Origin: DAOTKC01 sp035449045
GTDB taxonomy: Bacteria > Bacillota > Clostridia > Christensenellales > CAG-917
Assembly: GCA_035449045.1 (NCBI GenBank)
Contig: DAOTKC010000037.1
Span: 1-15,410, forward strand
Reading direction: 5' to 3'
Length of the DNA: 15,410 nucleotides
Every line of letters begins with the position of its first letter. Position 1 is the stretch's first letter. The notes below the pieces were generated by a model that saw only the letters and a list, made by a program, of their open reading frames with translations, did no database searches and was not told the DNA's origin. Positions 1 through 5,584 of the stretch are shown here, one piece after another. The position numbers and the translations under genes are program-made.

Positions 1-135
1 GGTGGTGGCGGTGTGCCTGATTTCTATGTAGACGACGGGCGATTCCTCACCCATGTCGTTACATGCCCAAAGCCCCAAAGCGAGCAACACGACAAGAACC
101 GCCGCCAAAGTTATTTTATAAAACCGCTTCACCAT
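1..135 (-). CDS. Putative lipoprotein, N-terminal 45 codons (3' end outside window)
   Basis: The gene starts at an ATG at 135 and runs off the left edge, so only 45 residues are visible. They begin MVKRFYKITLAAVLVVLLAL, which is a basic n-region (Lys3, Arg4) and a long hydrophobic core to about residue 24, then Cys25 in L22-W23-A24-C25 followed by polar and acidic residues (N-D-M-G-E-E). This resembles a type II (lipoprotein) signal peptide, although Trp at the position two before Cys is unusual in a lipobox. The start is supported by GGAGG at 143-147, seven bases upstream, and by a near-consensus promoter at 175-203. The product should therefore be exported and, if lipidated, anchored to the outer face of the membrane. 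The mature domain is outside the window, so no function can be given. If Cys25 is not lipidated, the segment could instead be a single membrane anchor. Confidence 0.7.
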   Translation of the reverse strand, partial: MVKRFYKITLAAVLVVLLALGLWACNDMGEESPVVYIEIRHTATT

Positions 136-174
136 CCTTGAACCTCCAAAGAGAGCGCGTACCATACATAGAGC

Positions 175-203
175 AATATAACATATGCACGCGCGATTGT
201 CAA
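175..203 (-). promoter_or_regulatory. Sigma-A promoter of the lipoprotein gene (extended -10)
   Basis: On the minus strand TTGACA (203-198) is followed by exactly 17 bases and TATATT (180-175). The bases before the -10 read TGT, giving an extended -10 (TGn). The expected start site is near 168, leaving a 5' leader of about 30 bases that includes the GGAGG site. The -35 is a perfect match and the -10 matches 5 of 6, so this should be a strong vegetative promoter. Confidence 0.75.
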
Positions 204-283
204 TAATTAGGCTTACTTATAAAACATACTTAGCCAAAGTATTATTTGGATTTTTAGATTAGGTCTTTATAAAATTTTTTGAT

Positions 284-310
284 TAAAAAGCCGCGGCATC
301 TAAAACGCGG
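284..310 (-). terminator. Candidate intrinsic terminator downstream of rsmI
   Basis: On the minus strand a five-base all-GC stem (CCGCG at 310-306, CGCGG at 295-291) encloses a ten-base loop and is followed by C and five T (289-285). It is about 180 bases after the rsmI stop, which is rather far, and the stem is short, so the call is tentative. No better terminator is visible for the rplI-trmN6-rsmI unit. Confidence 0.4.
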
Positions 311-489
311 AAAATCATTTCGCAAGTATGAAAAAATGAGAAAAAATTGATTATGTTAAGAACAAAAAACGGTAATAAATGCTGAAAAAGAGCCAATCGG
401 CGAAAAAAATTTGCTTAAAATAGTCAGGAAGTTTAGTATTCGGTCGGTTTTTCAAAAAGATTGCCGAATCGTTTTAAATATTCGAGCGG

Positions 490-1293
490 CTATTCAAGAC
501 CGAGCGCGGCTTTATAGACGTCGTTCTTGCTTGCGCCGCGTTCCTCGGCGACGATTTTGACGGCGTTTTTTTTGGAGATGCCCGCGCTTAAATAGTGCTT
601 CAGGTGCTCCTCGACCGAAAGCGCGTTGAGCGGGCTTTCCTCTTTTGCCCCTTCGATAATCAGCACGAATTCGCCTTTTTGGACGCCCGCCGAAAAATCC
701 CTGAGCGTGGAAATGGTGACGGTTTCGTGGATTTTGGTTATTTCCTTGACCGCCCAAACCTTTCTGTCGCCTAAAACCGAATACAAAATTTCGGCGTTAG
801 TTTCAAGGTCGTGCGGCGCCGAATAGACAACCAGCGGCAATGGGTTGGACTTTTGTTTTTGCAAAATCGACACTTTATCGTTTCGATTTCCTTCGATAAA
901 CCCTAAAAAGGTGAATCCGCCGCTCTCGATGCCCGAGAGCGCGAAAGCCGCGACCGCCGCCGAGGCGCCCGGAATTACCGTGAGCGGAATCCCTTCTTCT
1001 CTCGCCGCCGCGACCAGCGCGGCGCCCGGGTCGGAAACCGCGGGCATGCCTGCGTCGGAGATGAGCGCAACCGATTTTCCCGCTTTCAATAAATCGATTA
1101 TCTCGGCGCCCGCGCTCTTTTCGTTGTGCTTTTGATAGATAATCAGCGGCTTTTTAATGCCGTAGGCGTTTAAAAGAATAAGCGCGCGCCGGGTGTCCTC
1201 GCAGGCGATATAATCGGCCTCTTTAAGAACGTCCAAAGCGCGCAGCGTGATATCTTTTAAATTGCCGATGGGCGTCGCCACCAAATATAACAT
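490..1293 (-). CDS. rsmI: 16S rRNA (cytidine-1402-2'-O)-methyltransferase RsmI
   Basis: This cytoplasmic SAM-dependent methyltransferase adds the 2'-O-methyl group to C1402 in helix 44 of 16S rRNA, in the decoding centre. At 267 residues it has near-normal length. It opens with the family signature LYLVATPIGNLKDITLRAL (residues 2-20, including TPIGNL at 7-12). It also shows SDAGMPAVSDPG at 79-90 and PGAS at 108-111, the glycine-rich segments typical of tetrapyrrole-methylase-fold enzymes that bind SAM. The ATG at 1293 has AGAGGAG six bases upstream. It follows the TrmN6-type gene after 27 bases, an arrangement also known in Bacillus (yabB and yabC region, there with a GIY-YIG gene between; no such gene is present here). 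It is the last gene of the unit that starts at rplI. Confidence 0.95.
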   Translation of the reverse strand: MLYLVATPIGNLKDITLRALDVLKEADYIACEDTRRALILLNAYGIKKPLIIYQKHNEKSAGAEIIDLLKAGKSVALISDAGMPAVSDPGAALVAAAREEGIPLTVIPGASAAVAAFALSGIESGGFTFLGFIEGNRNDKVSILQKQKSNPLPLVVYSAPHDLETNAEILYSVLGDRKVWAVKEITKIHETVTISTLRDFSAGVQKGEFVLIIEGAKEESPLNALSVEEHLKHYLSAGISKKNAVKIVAEERGASKNDVYKAALGLE

Positions 1294-1320
1294 TGTTTCT
1301 CCTCTTTGCCTCCCGAGCTA

Positions 1321-2010
1321 TTACAGCCGGACTAAAAAAACTTCGGAGCCCTCGGCCGCGCCCTTTACCGCCTTTATTATTGAAAAAGCGATTTTGTCTT
1401 TATTTGGGGGCGAATAGAGCTTGATTTCTTTGACCGCCATTTGGGCGTTTTCCAAAAGCGCGCAGGCCTCCGCCATCCGTTCGGGCTTAACCGAAAGATA
1501 AAACGCTCCGCCGCGTTTTATGAGAGCCGCGGCCGCCGCCACTACCTCGGAAAGCGTGACCGCCACCTCGAATTTGGATAGCGCGGCGTCCTCGTTTTCG
1601 CTGATGAAGCCCTCTTTCTGGACTTTATAATAGGGCGGGTTGCTGACCGCGACGTCGAAGGCGCCGCGCCCCAAAACCTCGGCCGCTTGCTGAATGGGAA
1701 TGTTCAAAATCGCTATTTTATCTTCAAGTTCGTTAAGATAAACGCTTTTTTCGGCTAGTTTCGCGGCGTTTTCCCTGATTTCGACGCCGACGATTTTCTG
1801 CGGGCGGAAGTAGCCGTAAATGAGAAGCGGCAGTATTCCGCCGCCCGTGCCGAGGTCTACTACGGCGTCGCCGGCGCGGCATTTCGCGCTCATCCCCAGC
1901 TTTACCGAATCGGCGGTATAGGCGTAAAGCCCGGGCGAGCTTATTATGTGAAGCCCGCCGACGTCTAAGCTTTCAAGCCTCTCGCCGCCCCCGAGTTCAA
2001 CCTCACGCAT
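1321..2010 (-). CDS. TrmN6-type tRNA1(Val) (adenine-37-N6)-methyltransferase
   Basis: The 229-residue protein is a class I SAM-dependent methyltransferase of the TrmN6 (YfiC/YabB, COG4123) family, which methylates N6 of adenosine 37 in tRNA-Val of Gram-negative bacteria. The exact substrate in Bacillota is inferred only. The SAM-binding motif I reads VVDLGTGGGILPL (residues 50-62), an acidic motif II follows in VGVEI (about 74-78), and the catalytic N-P-P-Y motif of amino-methyltransferases is at 124-127. The N-terminal segment with Y-A-Y-T-A-D-S-V-K-L matches the family's conserved start. The gene overlaps the rplI stop codon by eight bases (2003-2010), so the two are probably translationally coupled. 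rsmI begins 27 bases downstream. Confidence 0.88.
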   Translation of the reverse strand: MREVELGGGERLESLDVGGLHIISSPGLYAYTADSVKLGMSAKCRAGDAVVDLGTGGGILPLLIYGYFRPQKIVGVEIRENAAKLAEKSVYLNELEDKIAILNIPIQQAAEVLGRGAFDVAVSNPPYYKVQKEGFISENEDAALSKFEVAVTLSEVVAAAAALIKRGGAFYLSVKPERMAEACALLENAQMAVKEIKLYSPPNKDKIAFSIIKAVKGAAEGSEVFLVRL

Positions 2011-2449
2011 TGGCCTTGACGACGTTGATGGTTATCGTCGCGCTGAGCTCGGGATAAAGCTTGATTTCGGCGGTGTAGACGCCGAGTTCCTTTATTCCCT
2101 CTTTTATTATTATTTTCTTTTTATCGACATTGTAGCCCATCGCGGCCAGCCCCTCGGCTACGTCGGCGTTGGTCACGCTGCCGTAAATTTTGCCATCGCC
2201 GCAACGCACCGCCACTGTCACCGACTTTGTTTTGAGCTCCTCCGCCATATTTTTGGCGTCCTCCAGCTCGCGCCGCTTTCTTTCGGCCTCGGCCTCCGCT
2301 TTTTGCTTAATTTCGTTGACGGCGGCGGCATCGGCGGCCCTTGCCAGCTTCTTCTTGATTAAAAAATTTCGGGCGTATCCATCGCTCGCCTCGACGAGCT
2401 CGCCCCTTTTGCCCAGTCCCTTGACGTCTTCGAGTAGTATTACCTTCAT
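2003..2449 (-). CDS. rplI: 50S ribosomal protein L9
   Basis: L9 binds 23S rRNA near the base of the L1 stalk through its N-terminal domain and reaches out from the large subunit by a long helix; it helps keep the reading frame. The product is 148 residues, the normal length. The N-terminus MKVILLEDVKGLGKRG, followed by EASDGYARNFLIKKKLA, is the conserved rRNA-binding domain. A highly charged central helix rich in Lys, Glu and Ala follows (about residues 40-75), then the C-terminal domain. The frame is open upstream to 2503, but the ATG at 2449 is chosen because the protein begins there in the family and GGAGG lies seven bases before it. The gene heads the rplI-trmN6-rsmI unit and has its own promoter at 2475-2503. 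Confidence 0.97.
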   Translation of the reverse strand: MKVILLEDVKGLGKRGELVEASDGYARNFLIKKKLARAADAAAVNEIKQKAEAEAERKRRELEDAKNMAEELKTKSVTVAVRCGDGKIYGSVTNADVAEGLAAMGYNVDKKKIIIKEGIKELGVYTAEIKLYPELSATITINVVKANA

Positions 2450-2474
2450 ATCGCACCTCCGCTTAAGTATATAA

Positions 2475-2503
2475 AATATACCACGCCGCGCGCTAAAAAT
2501 CAA
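2475..2503 (-). promoter_or_regulatory. Sigma-A promoter of the rplI-trmN6-rsmI unit
   Basis: On the minus strand TTGATT (2503-2498), a 17-base spacer and TATATT (2480-2475) form a good promoter. The predicted start near 2468 leaves a short leader of about 19 bases before the rplI ATG at 2449, containing GGAGG. No terminator or long leader is present, so no L9-specific control is apparent. Confidence 0.65.
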
Positions 2504-2628
2504 AATAAAAAAGTATATTTTGAAAGAAAACCAGAAACACTATAAACGGGAGAAAAGCCACAATAACAGAAGTTTAAAAAGCGGGACAATAACGCGGCCT
2601 TAAGAGCCTGAGCCCAAAAGGAAAAAAT

Positions 2629-2943
2629 ATGAAAAATCTCATTTGCCACACCAACAATTGCGAGCACAACATAAAATCACGCTGCACGGCGGGCATCATA
2701 ACGATAAGCGACCACGCAAGGTGCCTTTCTAAAATCAGGCGCGACGGCGGTATATTGGCGCAGGCTTTCGCCGACGTCGAGGCGGGCGCCGATTTCGATA
2801 TGATGTCGGCTGTCGAGACGGCGGTTCAATGCAACTTCGACTGTGTCCACAACAGCAAGCACCGCTGCACTCTCGACCATATCACCGTCGACGACACCAT
2901 ACGCGGCACCATCTGCAAAACGCGGATTAAGGAGCGGGATTAG
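2629..2943 (+). CDS. Two-domain DUF1540 cysteine-rich protein
   Basis: The 104-residue product has two similar cysteine-rich halves. The first is C6-x4-C11-x7-C19-x12-C32; the second is C68-x3-C72-x7-C80-x15-C96. Each contains the C-x-H-N-x4-C segment (C11-E-H-N and C72-V-H-N) followed by a short I-x-I or I-x-V strand, as in the DUF1540 family of small clostridial proteins. Four cysteines per half suggests that each binds one metal ion, probably zinc; this is inference, and the family's function is unknown. The two halves are joined by an acidic linker (about 40-65). An AAAGG-type ribosome binding site lies about eight bases before the ATG. It is the only plus-strand gene in the window, divergent from rplI and convergent with rplL. 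A weak -35/-10 pair (TTGAAA 2520-2525, TATAAA 2541-2546, spacer only 15) is the best promoter seen. The antisense frame at 2677-2946 is not credible. Confidence 0.88.
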   Translation: MKNLICHTNNCEHNIKSRCTAGIITISDHARCLSKIRRDGGILAQAFADVEAGADFDMMSAVETAVQCNFDCVHNSKHRCTLDHITVDDTIRGTICKTRIKERD

Positions 2944-2955
2944 CACTTGCTCGGC

Positions 2956-2983
2956 GCAGGCATAAAACGCTTGCTTTTCTTTA
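2956..2983 (+). terminator. Intrinsic terminator of the DUF1540 gene
   Basis: A six-base stem (GCAGGC 2956-2961, GCTTGC 2969-2974, one G-U pair) with a seven-base loop is followed by TTTTCTTT. It starts 13 bases after the stop codon, on the right strand and at the expected distance. Confidence 0.55.
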
Positions 2984-3071
2984 AGTCAAACTAAGCCTAC
3001 TAATTATTCGTTATCAAAATAACTTAGGTGATCAATTAAGCCGATATAAGCCAAAACTTACAAAATAGCAC

Positions 3072-3099
3072 AAAAAAAGCCGCGTGAAAACGCGGCTTT
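3072..3099 (-). terminator. Strong intrinsic terminator after rplL
   Basis: The inverted repeat GCCGCG (3079-3084) and CGCGGC (3091-3096) encloses a six-base loop, and three A-T pairs extend the stem to nine. On the minus strand the stem runs into seven T (3078-3072). It lies 23 bases after the rplL stop and closes the ribosomal protein unit; rpoB does not follow. The T run on the other side makes it partly bidirectional, so it may also block plus-strand transcription from the DUF1540 gene. Confidence 0.9.
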
Positions 3100-3121
3100 A
3101 GTTTTGCTTCGATTATCAAAC

Positions 3122-3502
3122 TTATTTGATTTCGACGGTGGCTCCGGCTTCCTTGAACTTGGCGGCGATGCCTTCGGCGACGTCCTTGGCGACTCCTTCC
3201 TTGATGGGCTTGGGAGCGTTGTCGACGACGGCTTTGGCTTCGACGAGGCCGAGACCGGTCACTTCGCGCACGACCTTAATGACGGGGATCTTGTTGGGGC
3301 CGACGTCCTTCAAAATGACGTCGAACTCGGTCTTCTCTTCCTCGGCGGGGGCTGCGGCGGCTGCGGCGGCGGGCGCGGCGGCGACTGCTACGGGAGCGGC
3401 GGCGCTGACGCCGAATTCCTTCTCAAGCTCCTTAACCAGCGTGGAAAGCTCTATAACCGTCATTGATTTGATTTCTTCAATAAGTTTTTGTAAATCTGCC
3501 AT
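3122..3502 (-). CDS. rplL: 50S ribosomal protein L7/L12
   Basis: L7/L12 forms the flexible stalk dimers that bind L10 and recruit EF-Tu, EF-G, IF2 and release factors to the ribosome. The 126 residues show the N-terminal dimerisation domain (1-32), an Ala/Pro/Val-rich hinge with a long alanine run (about 33-54), and the globular factor-binding domain (55-126), which includes K-V-V-R-E-V-T-G-L-G-L-V-E-A-K and ends in V-E-I-K. The ATG at 3502 gives the family N-terminus. GGAGG is present but about 12 bases upstream, a long spacing. The gene follows rplJ after 72 AT-rich bases and ends the operon before a strong terminator. L10 complexed with L12 is the known autoregulator of this operon. Confidence 0.97.
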   Translation of the reverse strand: MADLQKLIEEIKSMTVIELSTLVKELEKEFGVSAAAPVAVAAAPAAAAAAAPAEEEKTEFDVILKDVGPNKIPVIKVVREVTGLGLVEAKAVVDNAPKPIKEGVAKDVAEGIAAKFKEAGATVEIK

Positions 3503-3574
3503 AATATTTTTATTCCTCCATTTTTTAACTTTGCTTTAATTATTTTTCCTAATTATTTTCTGTTTTCGGCTTGT

Positions 3575-4105
3575 TTACGCTTGTTTTTGCTCGGCTATTT
3601 TATTCAAGCACACCGCAAGACCCGACATAGTGGCTTTGAGCACATAGGCGAGGTTGGCGATGGGCGCCTGCATGCAGCCCAAGAGTTTGGCGATGATTTG
3701 CTCTTTCGGGGGCAGGTTGGCAAGCTCCTTGACACCCTGTTCGTCGATAAATTTGCCATCGACCATGCCGCACTTGACGGCGAGCTTGTTGGCGTATTTC
3801 TTTTGGCTGTCCAGCACTATCTTGGCGGGAGCCACCAGGTCGCGGCCGCCGAAAGCGAAAGCGTTGGTGCCTTCGAGCGAGGAATCGAAATCCTTGGTGC
3901 CCAGCTGGTTGAAAGCGATTTTAACGAGGCGGTTTTTAAGCACGCGGTATTCGACGCCGCTTTTTCTGAACTCGGCGCGAAGCTCGGTGTCCTGCTTAAC
4001 CGTCAGACCTTTATAGTCGACGATGACGAGAGAGGAAGCGGAAGATATTTTCTTTTTTATGTCTTCAACAATCTGCTTCTTTTGCTCTAAGATTTCCTTT
4101 GACAC
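3575..4105 (-). CDS. rplJ: 50S ribosomal protein L10
   Basis: L10 is the base of the ribosomal stalk; it anchors to 23S rRNA near L11 and carries the L12 dimers on its C-terminal helix. The protein has 176 residues. The N-terminal domain has the typical sequence S-S-L-V-I-V-D-Y-K-G-L-T-V followed by R-K-S-G-V-E-Y-R-V-L-K-N-R-L, and the C-terminal helix ends N-K-I-A-E-Q-K-Q-A. Translation starts with GTG at 4105, not ATG, preceded by AAGGAGG at a spacing of about nine bases. The gene is preceded by its own promoter (4267-4295) and a structured L10-type leader with an attenuator hairpin, so its level, and that of rplL, can be set apart from rplK-rplA. Confidence 0.97.
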   Translation of the reverse strand: MSKEILEQKKQIVEDIKKKISSASSLVIVDYKGLTVKQDTELRAEFRKSGVEYRVLKNRLVKIAFNQLGTKDFDSSLEGTNAFAFGGRDLVAPAKIVLDSQKKYANKLAVKCGMVDGKFIDEQGVKELANLPPKEQIIAKLLGCMQAPIANLAYVLKATMSGLAVCLNKIAEQKQA

Positions 4106-4131
4106 TATTTTGCACCTCCTTTTTAGGATTT

Positions 4132-4167
4132 AAAAATTTAGCGCCGCGGCCCATAAGACCGCGGCGC
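4132..4167 (-). terminator. Attenuator hairpin in the rplJL leader
   Basis: A perfect nine-base GC-rich stem (GCGCCGCGG at 4167-4159, CCGCGGCGC at 4149-4141), extendable by two inner pairs, lies 36 bases before the rplJ GTG. It is followed by TAAATTTTT; the T run is delayed by three A, which should weaken termination. This fits a leaky, regulated attenuator better than a full stop. The mutually exclusive antiterminator was not identified. Confidence 0.6.
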
Positions 4168-4260
4168 GACAATACCATAAAATTTTACGGTGGTCGACGC
4201 CCTCGCCAAGCTCCTAAGAAGGATTACGGCCAATGCCGCTTGGGTCTTTGGGTATCCGGC
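4133..4260 (-). promoter_or_regulatory. Ribosomal protein L10 leader (autoregulatory mRNA structure)
   Basis: The 5' leader of rplJ on the minus strand folds into a junction. A closing stem CCAAG (4243-4239) with CTTGG (4210-4206) encloses two hairpins: CGGC-attg-GCCG (4238-4227) and TCCT-tctt-AGGA (4223-4212). Flanking bases can extend this, for example GGAT (4256-4253) could pair with ATCC (4224-4221) as an alternative. Downstream come a 16-base near-palindrome (4177-4192) and an attenuator hairpin at 4141-4167. Position (between rplA and rplJ), own promoter, junction and terminal hairpin are all as expected for the L10 leader, in which the L10-L12 complex binds and represses rplJL; in Bacillus this works by attenuation. 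A covariance-model search has not been run, so the family assignment rests on architecture and context. Confidence 0.75.
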
Positions 4261-4266
4261 TCGATG

Positions 4267-4295
4267 ATAGTATATTAAATTTTTAAGTTTGTCAA
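4267..4295 (-). promoter_or_regulatory. Internal sigma-A promoter for rplJ-rplL
   Basis: TTGACA (4295-4290) is followed by a 17-base spacer and TACTAT (4272-4267) on the minus strand. A second reading, TATACT at 4274-4269, matches the -10 consensus better but leaves only 15 bases. The start would be near 4261, exactly at the beginning of the structured L10 leader, which supports the call. Confidence 0.7.
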
Positions 4296-4318
4296 GGCTT
4301 TTGGCCGGTTTAGATTAA

Positions 4319-5005
4319 TTACATCTTGTAGTTTACTTTTATCGAGGGGCCCATGGTGCTGGCAAGGTATATGCTCTTAAGATAGATACCCTTGGCCGCG
4401 GCCGGTTTGGCCTTGACGAGCGCTTCCATAATGGTGGCGAAGTTTTCGGAAAGCTTTTCCTTGCCGAACGACTTCTTGCCGATGGGAACGTGGACTATCG
4501 ACGTCTTGTCGACGCGGTATTCCACCTTGCCTGCCTTAATTTCCTTGACGGCGCGCGCGATGTCCATGGTGACGGTGCCCGATTTGGGGTTGGGCATCAA
4601 TCCCTTGGGGCCCAAGACTTTACCAAGCCTTCCCACCAAGCCCATCATGTCGGGGCTTGTTATGCAAGCGTCGAAGCCGAACCATCCTTCGTTTTGGATT
4701 TTCGCCACAATTTCCTCGGCGCCCACAAAGTCGGCGCCCGCGGCGAGAGCCTGATCGGCCTTGTCGCCTTTGGCGATGACTAAGATGCGCTTGGTTTTGC
4801 CGGTGCCGTGGGGAAGCACGACGGTGCCTCTGACCTGCTGGTCGGCGTGGCGCGGGTCAACGCCCAGTTTGACGTGAAGCTCTATGGTCTCGTCGAATTT
4901 GGCCTTGGCCGTATCAATGGCGAGAACGATTGCGTCGTCGGCGTCATAGGCCTTGGCGCTGTCGATCATCTTCTTGGAATCGGTATAAATTTTGCCTTTT
5001 CTCAT
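4319..5005 (-). CDS. rplA: 50S ribosomal protein L1
   Basis: L1 binds the mobile L1 stalk of 23S rRNA, which takes part in releasing the E-site tRNA, and it is also the translational repressor of the rplK-rplA mRNA in known systems. The protein has 228 residues, a normal length. It has the N-terminal Y-D-A-D-D-A-I region and V-K-L-G-V-D-P-R-H-A-D-Q-Q-V-R-G-T-V (about 46-63). The conserved domain II segment with L-G-K-V-L-G-P-K-G-L-M-P-N-P-K-S-G-T-V-T is at about 127-146, and G-K-V-E-Y-R-V-D-K follows. The ATG at 5005 has GGAGGG nine bases upstream and lies 13 bases after the rplK stop, so rplK and rplA are a tight pair. A likely binding target for this protein is present in the rplK leader (5471-5510). 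Confidence 0.97.
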   Translation of the reverse strand: MRKGKIYTDSKKMIDSAKAYDADDAIVLAIDTAKAKFDETIELHVKLGVDPRHADQQVRGTVVLPHGTGKTKRILVIAKGDKADQALAAGADFVGAEEIVAKIQNEGWFGFDACITSPDMMGLVGRLGKVLGPKGLMPNPKSGTVTMDIARAVKEIKAGKVEYRVDKTSIVHVPIGKKSFGKEKLSENFATIMEALVKAKPAAAKGIYLKSIYLASTMGPSIKVNYKM

Positions 5006-5018
5006 TTTTCCGCCCTCC

Positions 5019-5444
5019 TTAGTCCTCTACCGTGATGCCCATGCTTCTGGCGGTGCCTTCAATCATGCTCATGGCGGCTTCAAGGCTGCCTGCGTTGAGG
5101 TCGGGCATCTTGAGCTCGGCAATTTCTTTAACTTGCGCTTTGGTCAGTTTGCCGACTTTGTCGCGGTTGGGACGCGCCGAGCCGCTTTCCAGCCCGCACG
5201 CTTTTTTAATGAGCACGGGCGCGGGGGGCGTCTTTAAGATGAAGGTGAACGAACGGTCGGCGTAAATGGTGATGACGACGGGTATGATGAGGCCGACGTT
5301 TTTCGCCGTCTTTTCGTTGAATTCCTTGGTGAAGCCGGGGATGTTGATGCCGTGAGGGCCGAGGGATGAACCGACCGGAGGACCCGGTGTCGCCTTTCCC
5401 GCAGGCAATTGAAGCTTCACTACAGCTGTTATTTTTTTTGCCAT
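5019..5444 (-). CDS. rplK: 50S ribosomal protein L11
   Basis: L11 binds the GTPase-associated centre of 23S rRNA and affects EF-G function, release factor action and, in many bacteria, stringent-response signalling. The product has the usual 141 residues. The N-terminal domain shows K-L-Q-L-P-A-G-K-A-T-P-G-P-P-V-G and L-G-P-H-G-I-N-I with the conserved proline-rich loop. The C-terminal rRNA-binding domain includes G-S-A-R-P-N-R-D-K-V-G-K-L-T and ends in M-I-E-G-T-A-R-S-M-G-I. The start ATG at 5444 has GAAGGAG about seven bases upstream. That site directly adjoins a small hairpin (CGGC-tttta-GCCG, 5470-5458). The 140-base leader between nusG and this gene is heavily structured and holds an L1-binding-like motif. 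Confidence 0.97.
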   Translation of the reverse strand: MAKKITAVVKLQLPAGKATPGPPVGSSLGPHGINIPGFTKEFNEKTAKNVGLIIPVVITIYADRSFTFILKTPPAPVLIKKACGLESGSARPNRDKVGKLTKAQVKEIAELKMPDLNAGSLEAAMSMIEGTARSMGITVED

Positions 5445-5470
5445 AACCTGCTCCTTCGGCTAAAAGCCGC

Positions 5471-5510
5471 GGTGGTATTTTCGGGCGCATAAAAATTTAC
5501 GCCCTCCCAC
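5471..5510 (-). promoter_or_regulatory. L1-binding site in the rplK leader, mimic of the 23S L1 stalk
   Basis: On the minus strand GTGG (5510-5507) pairs with CCAC (5475-5472) and GGGCG (5504-5500) pairs with CGCCC (5487-5483), leaving an asymmetric internal loop with GA on one side and GAAAATA on the other. The two sides read GTGGGAGG and GAAAATACCACC. The L1-binding region of 23S rRNA has GUGGGAGG paired against GAAAUACCACC, so the match is very close. It lies 27 bases before the rplK ATG, as expected for autoregulation by L1, which is encoded just downstream as rplA. Confidence 0.82.
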
Positions 5511-5517
5511 ATATCTA

Positions 5518-5577
5518 TCCGAGGCGGCAAAGCCGCCGAATATTCAAATTAATTGTTTGCCAAGGCAAAACCTCGGA
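5518..5577 (-). promoter_or_regulatory. Three-way RNA structure between nusG and rplK, function unknown
   Basis: Starting seven bases after the nusG stop, TCCGAGG (5577-5571) can pair perfectly with CCTCGGA (5524-5518). Inside are TTTGCC/GGCAAA (5569-5564 and 5561-5556) and GGCGGC-ttt-GCCGCC (5537-5523). The last arm shares two bases with the outer stem, so the outer stem and the full inner hairpin compete at their edge. No T run follows, so it is not a normal terminator. It may be an additional regulatory, processing or stabilising element upstream of the L1 site. Confidence 0.55.
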
Positions 5578-5584
5578 CTTTTTG

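Larger units (their letters stand above)
136..489. other. Gene-free AT-rich spacer between rsmI and the lipoprotein gene
   Basis: No convincing coding region is seen on either strand. The few ATG-initiated frames, such as those near 329 and 379 on the plus strand, are 15 codons or shorter and lack ribosome binding sites. The spacer contains the lipoprotein promoter at 175-203 and a terminator-like hairpin at 284-310. The 310-489 part is rich in A and T runs and has only weak imperfect hairpins, for example the arms 438-443 and 464-469. Confidence 0.6.

Noticed and set aside
2450..2503. Upstream extension of the rplI frame to 2503
   Set aside because: It would cover the promoter and the GGAGG site; L9 starts at MKVILLEDV, at 2449.
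2677..2946. Minus-strand open frame opposite the DUF1540 gene
   Set aside because: The plus-strand frame has two matching cysteine motifs and a ribosome binding site; the antisense frame has neither.
205..3030. Similar TAAGCCTA/AATTATT words near 205-235 and 2993-3025 as a dispersed repeat
   Set aside because: The match is short, interrupted and AT-rich; it may be chance.
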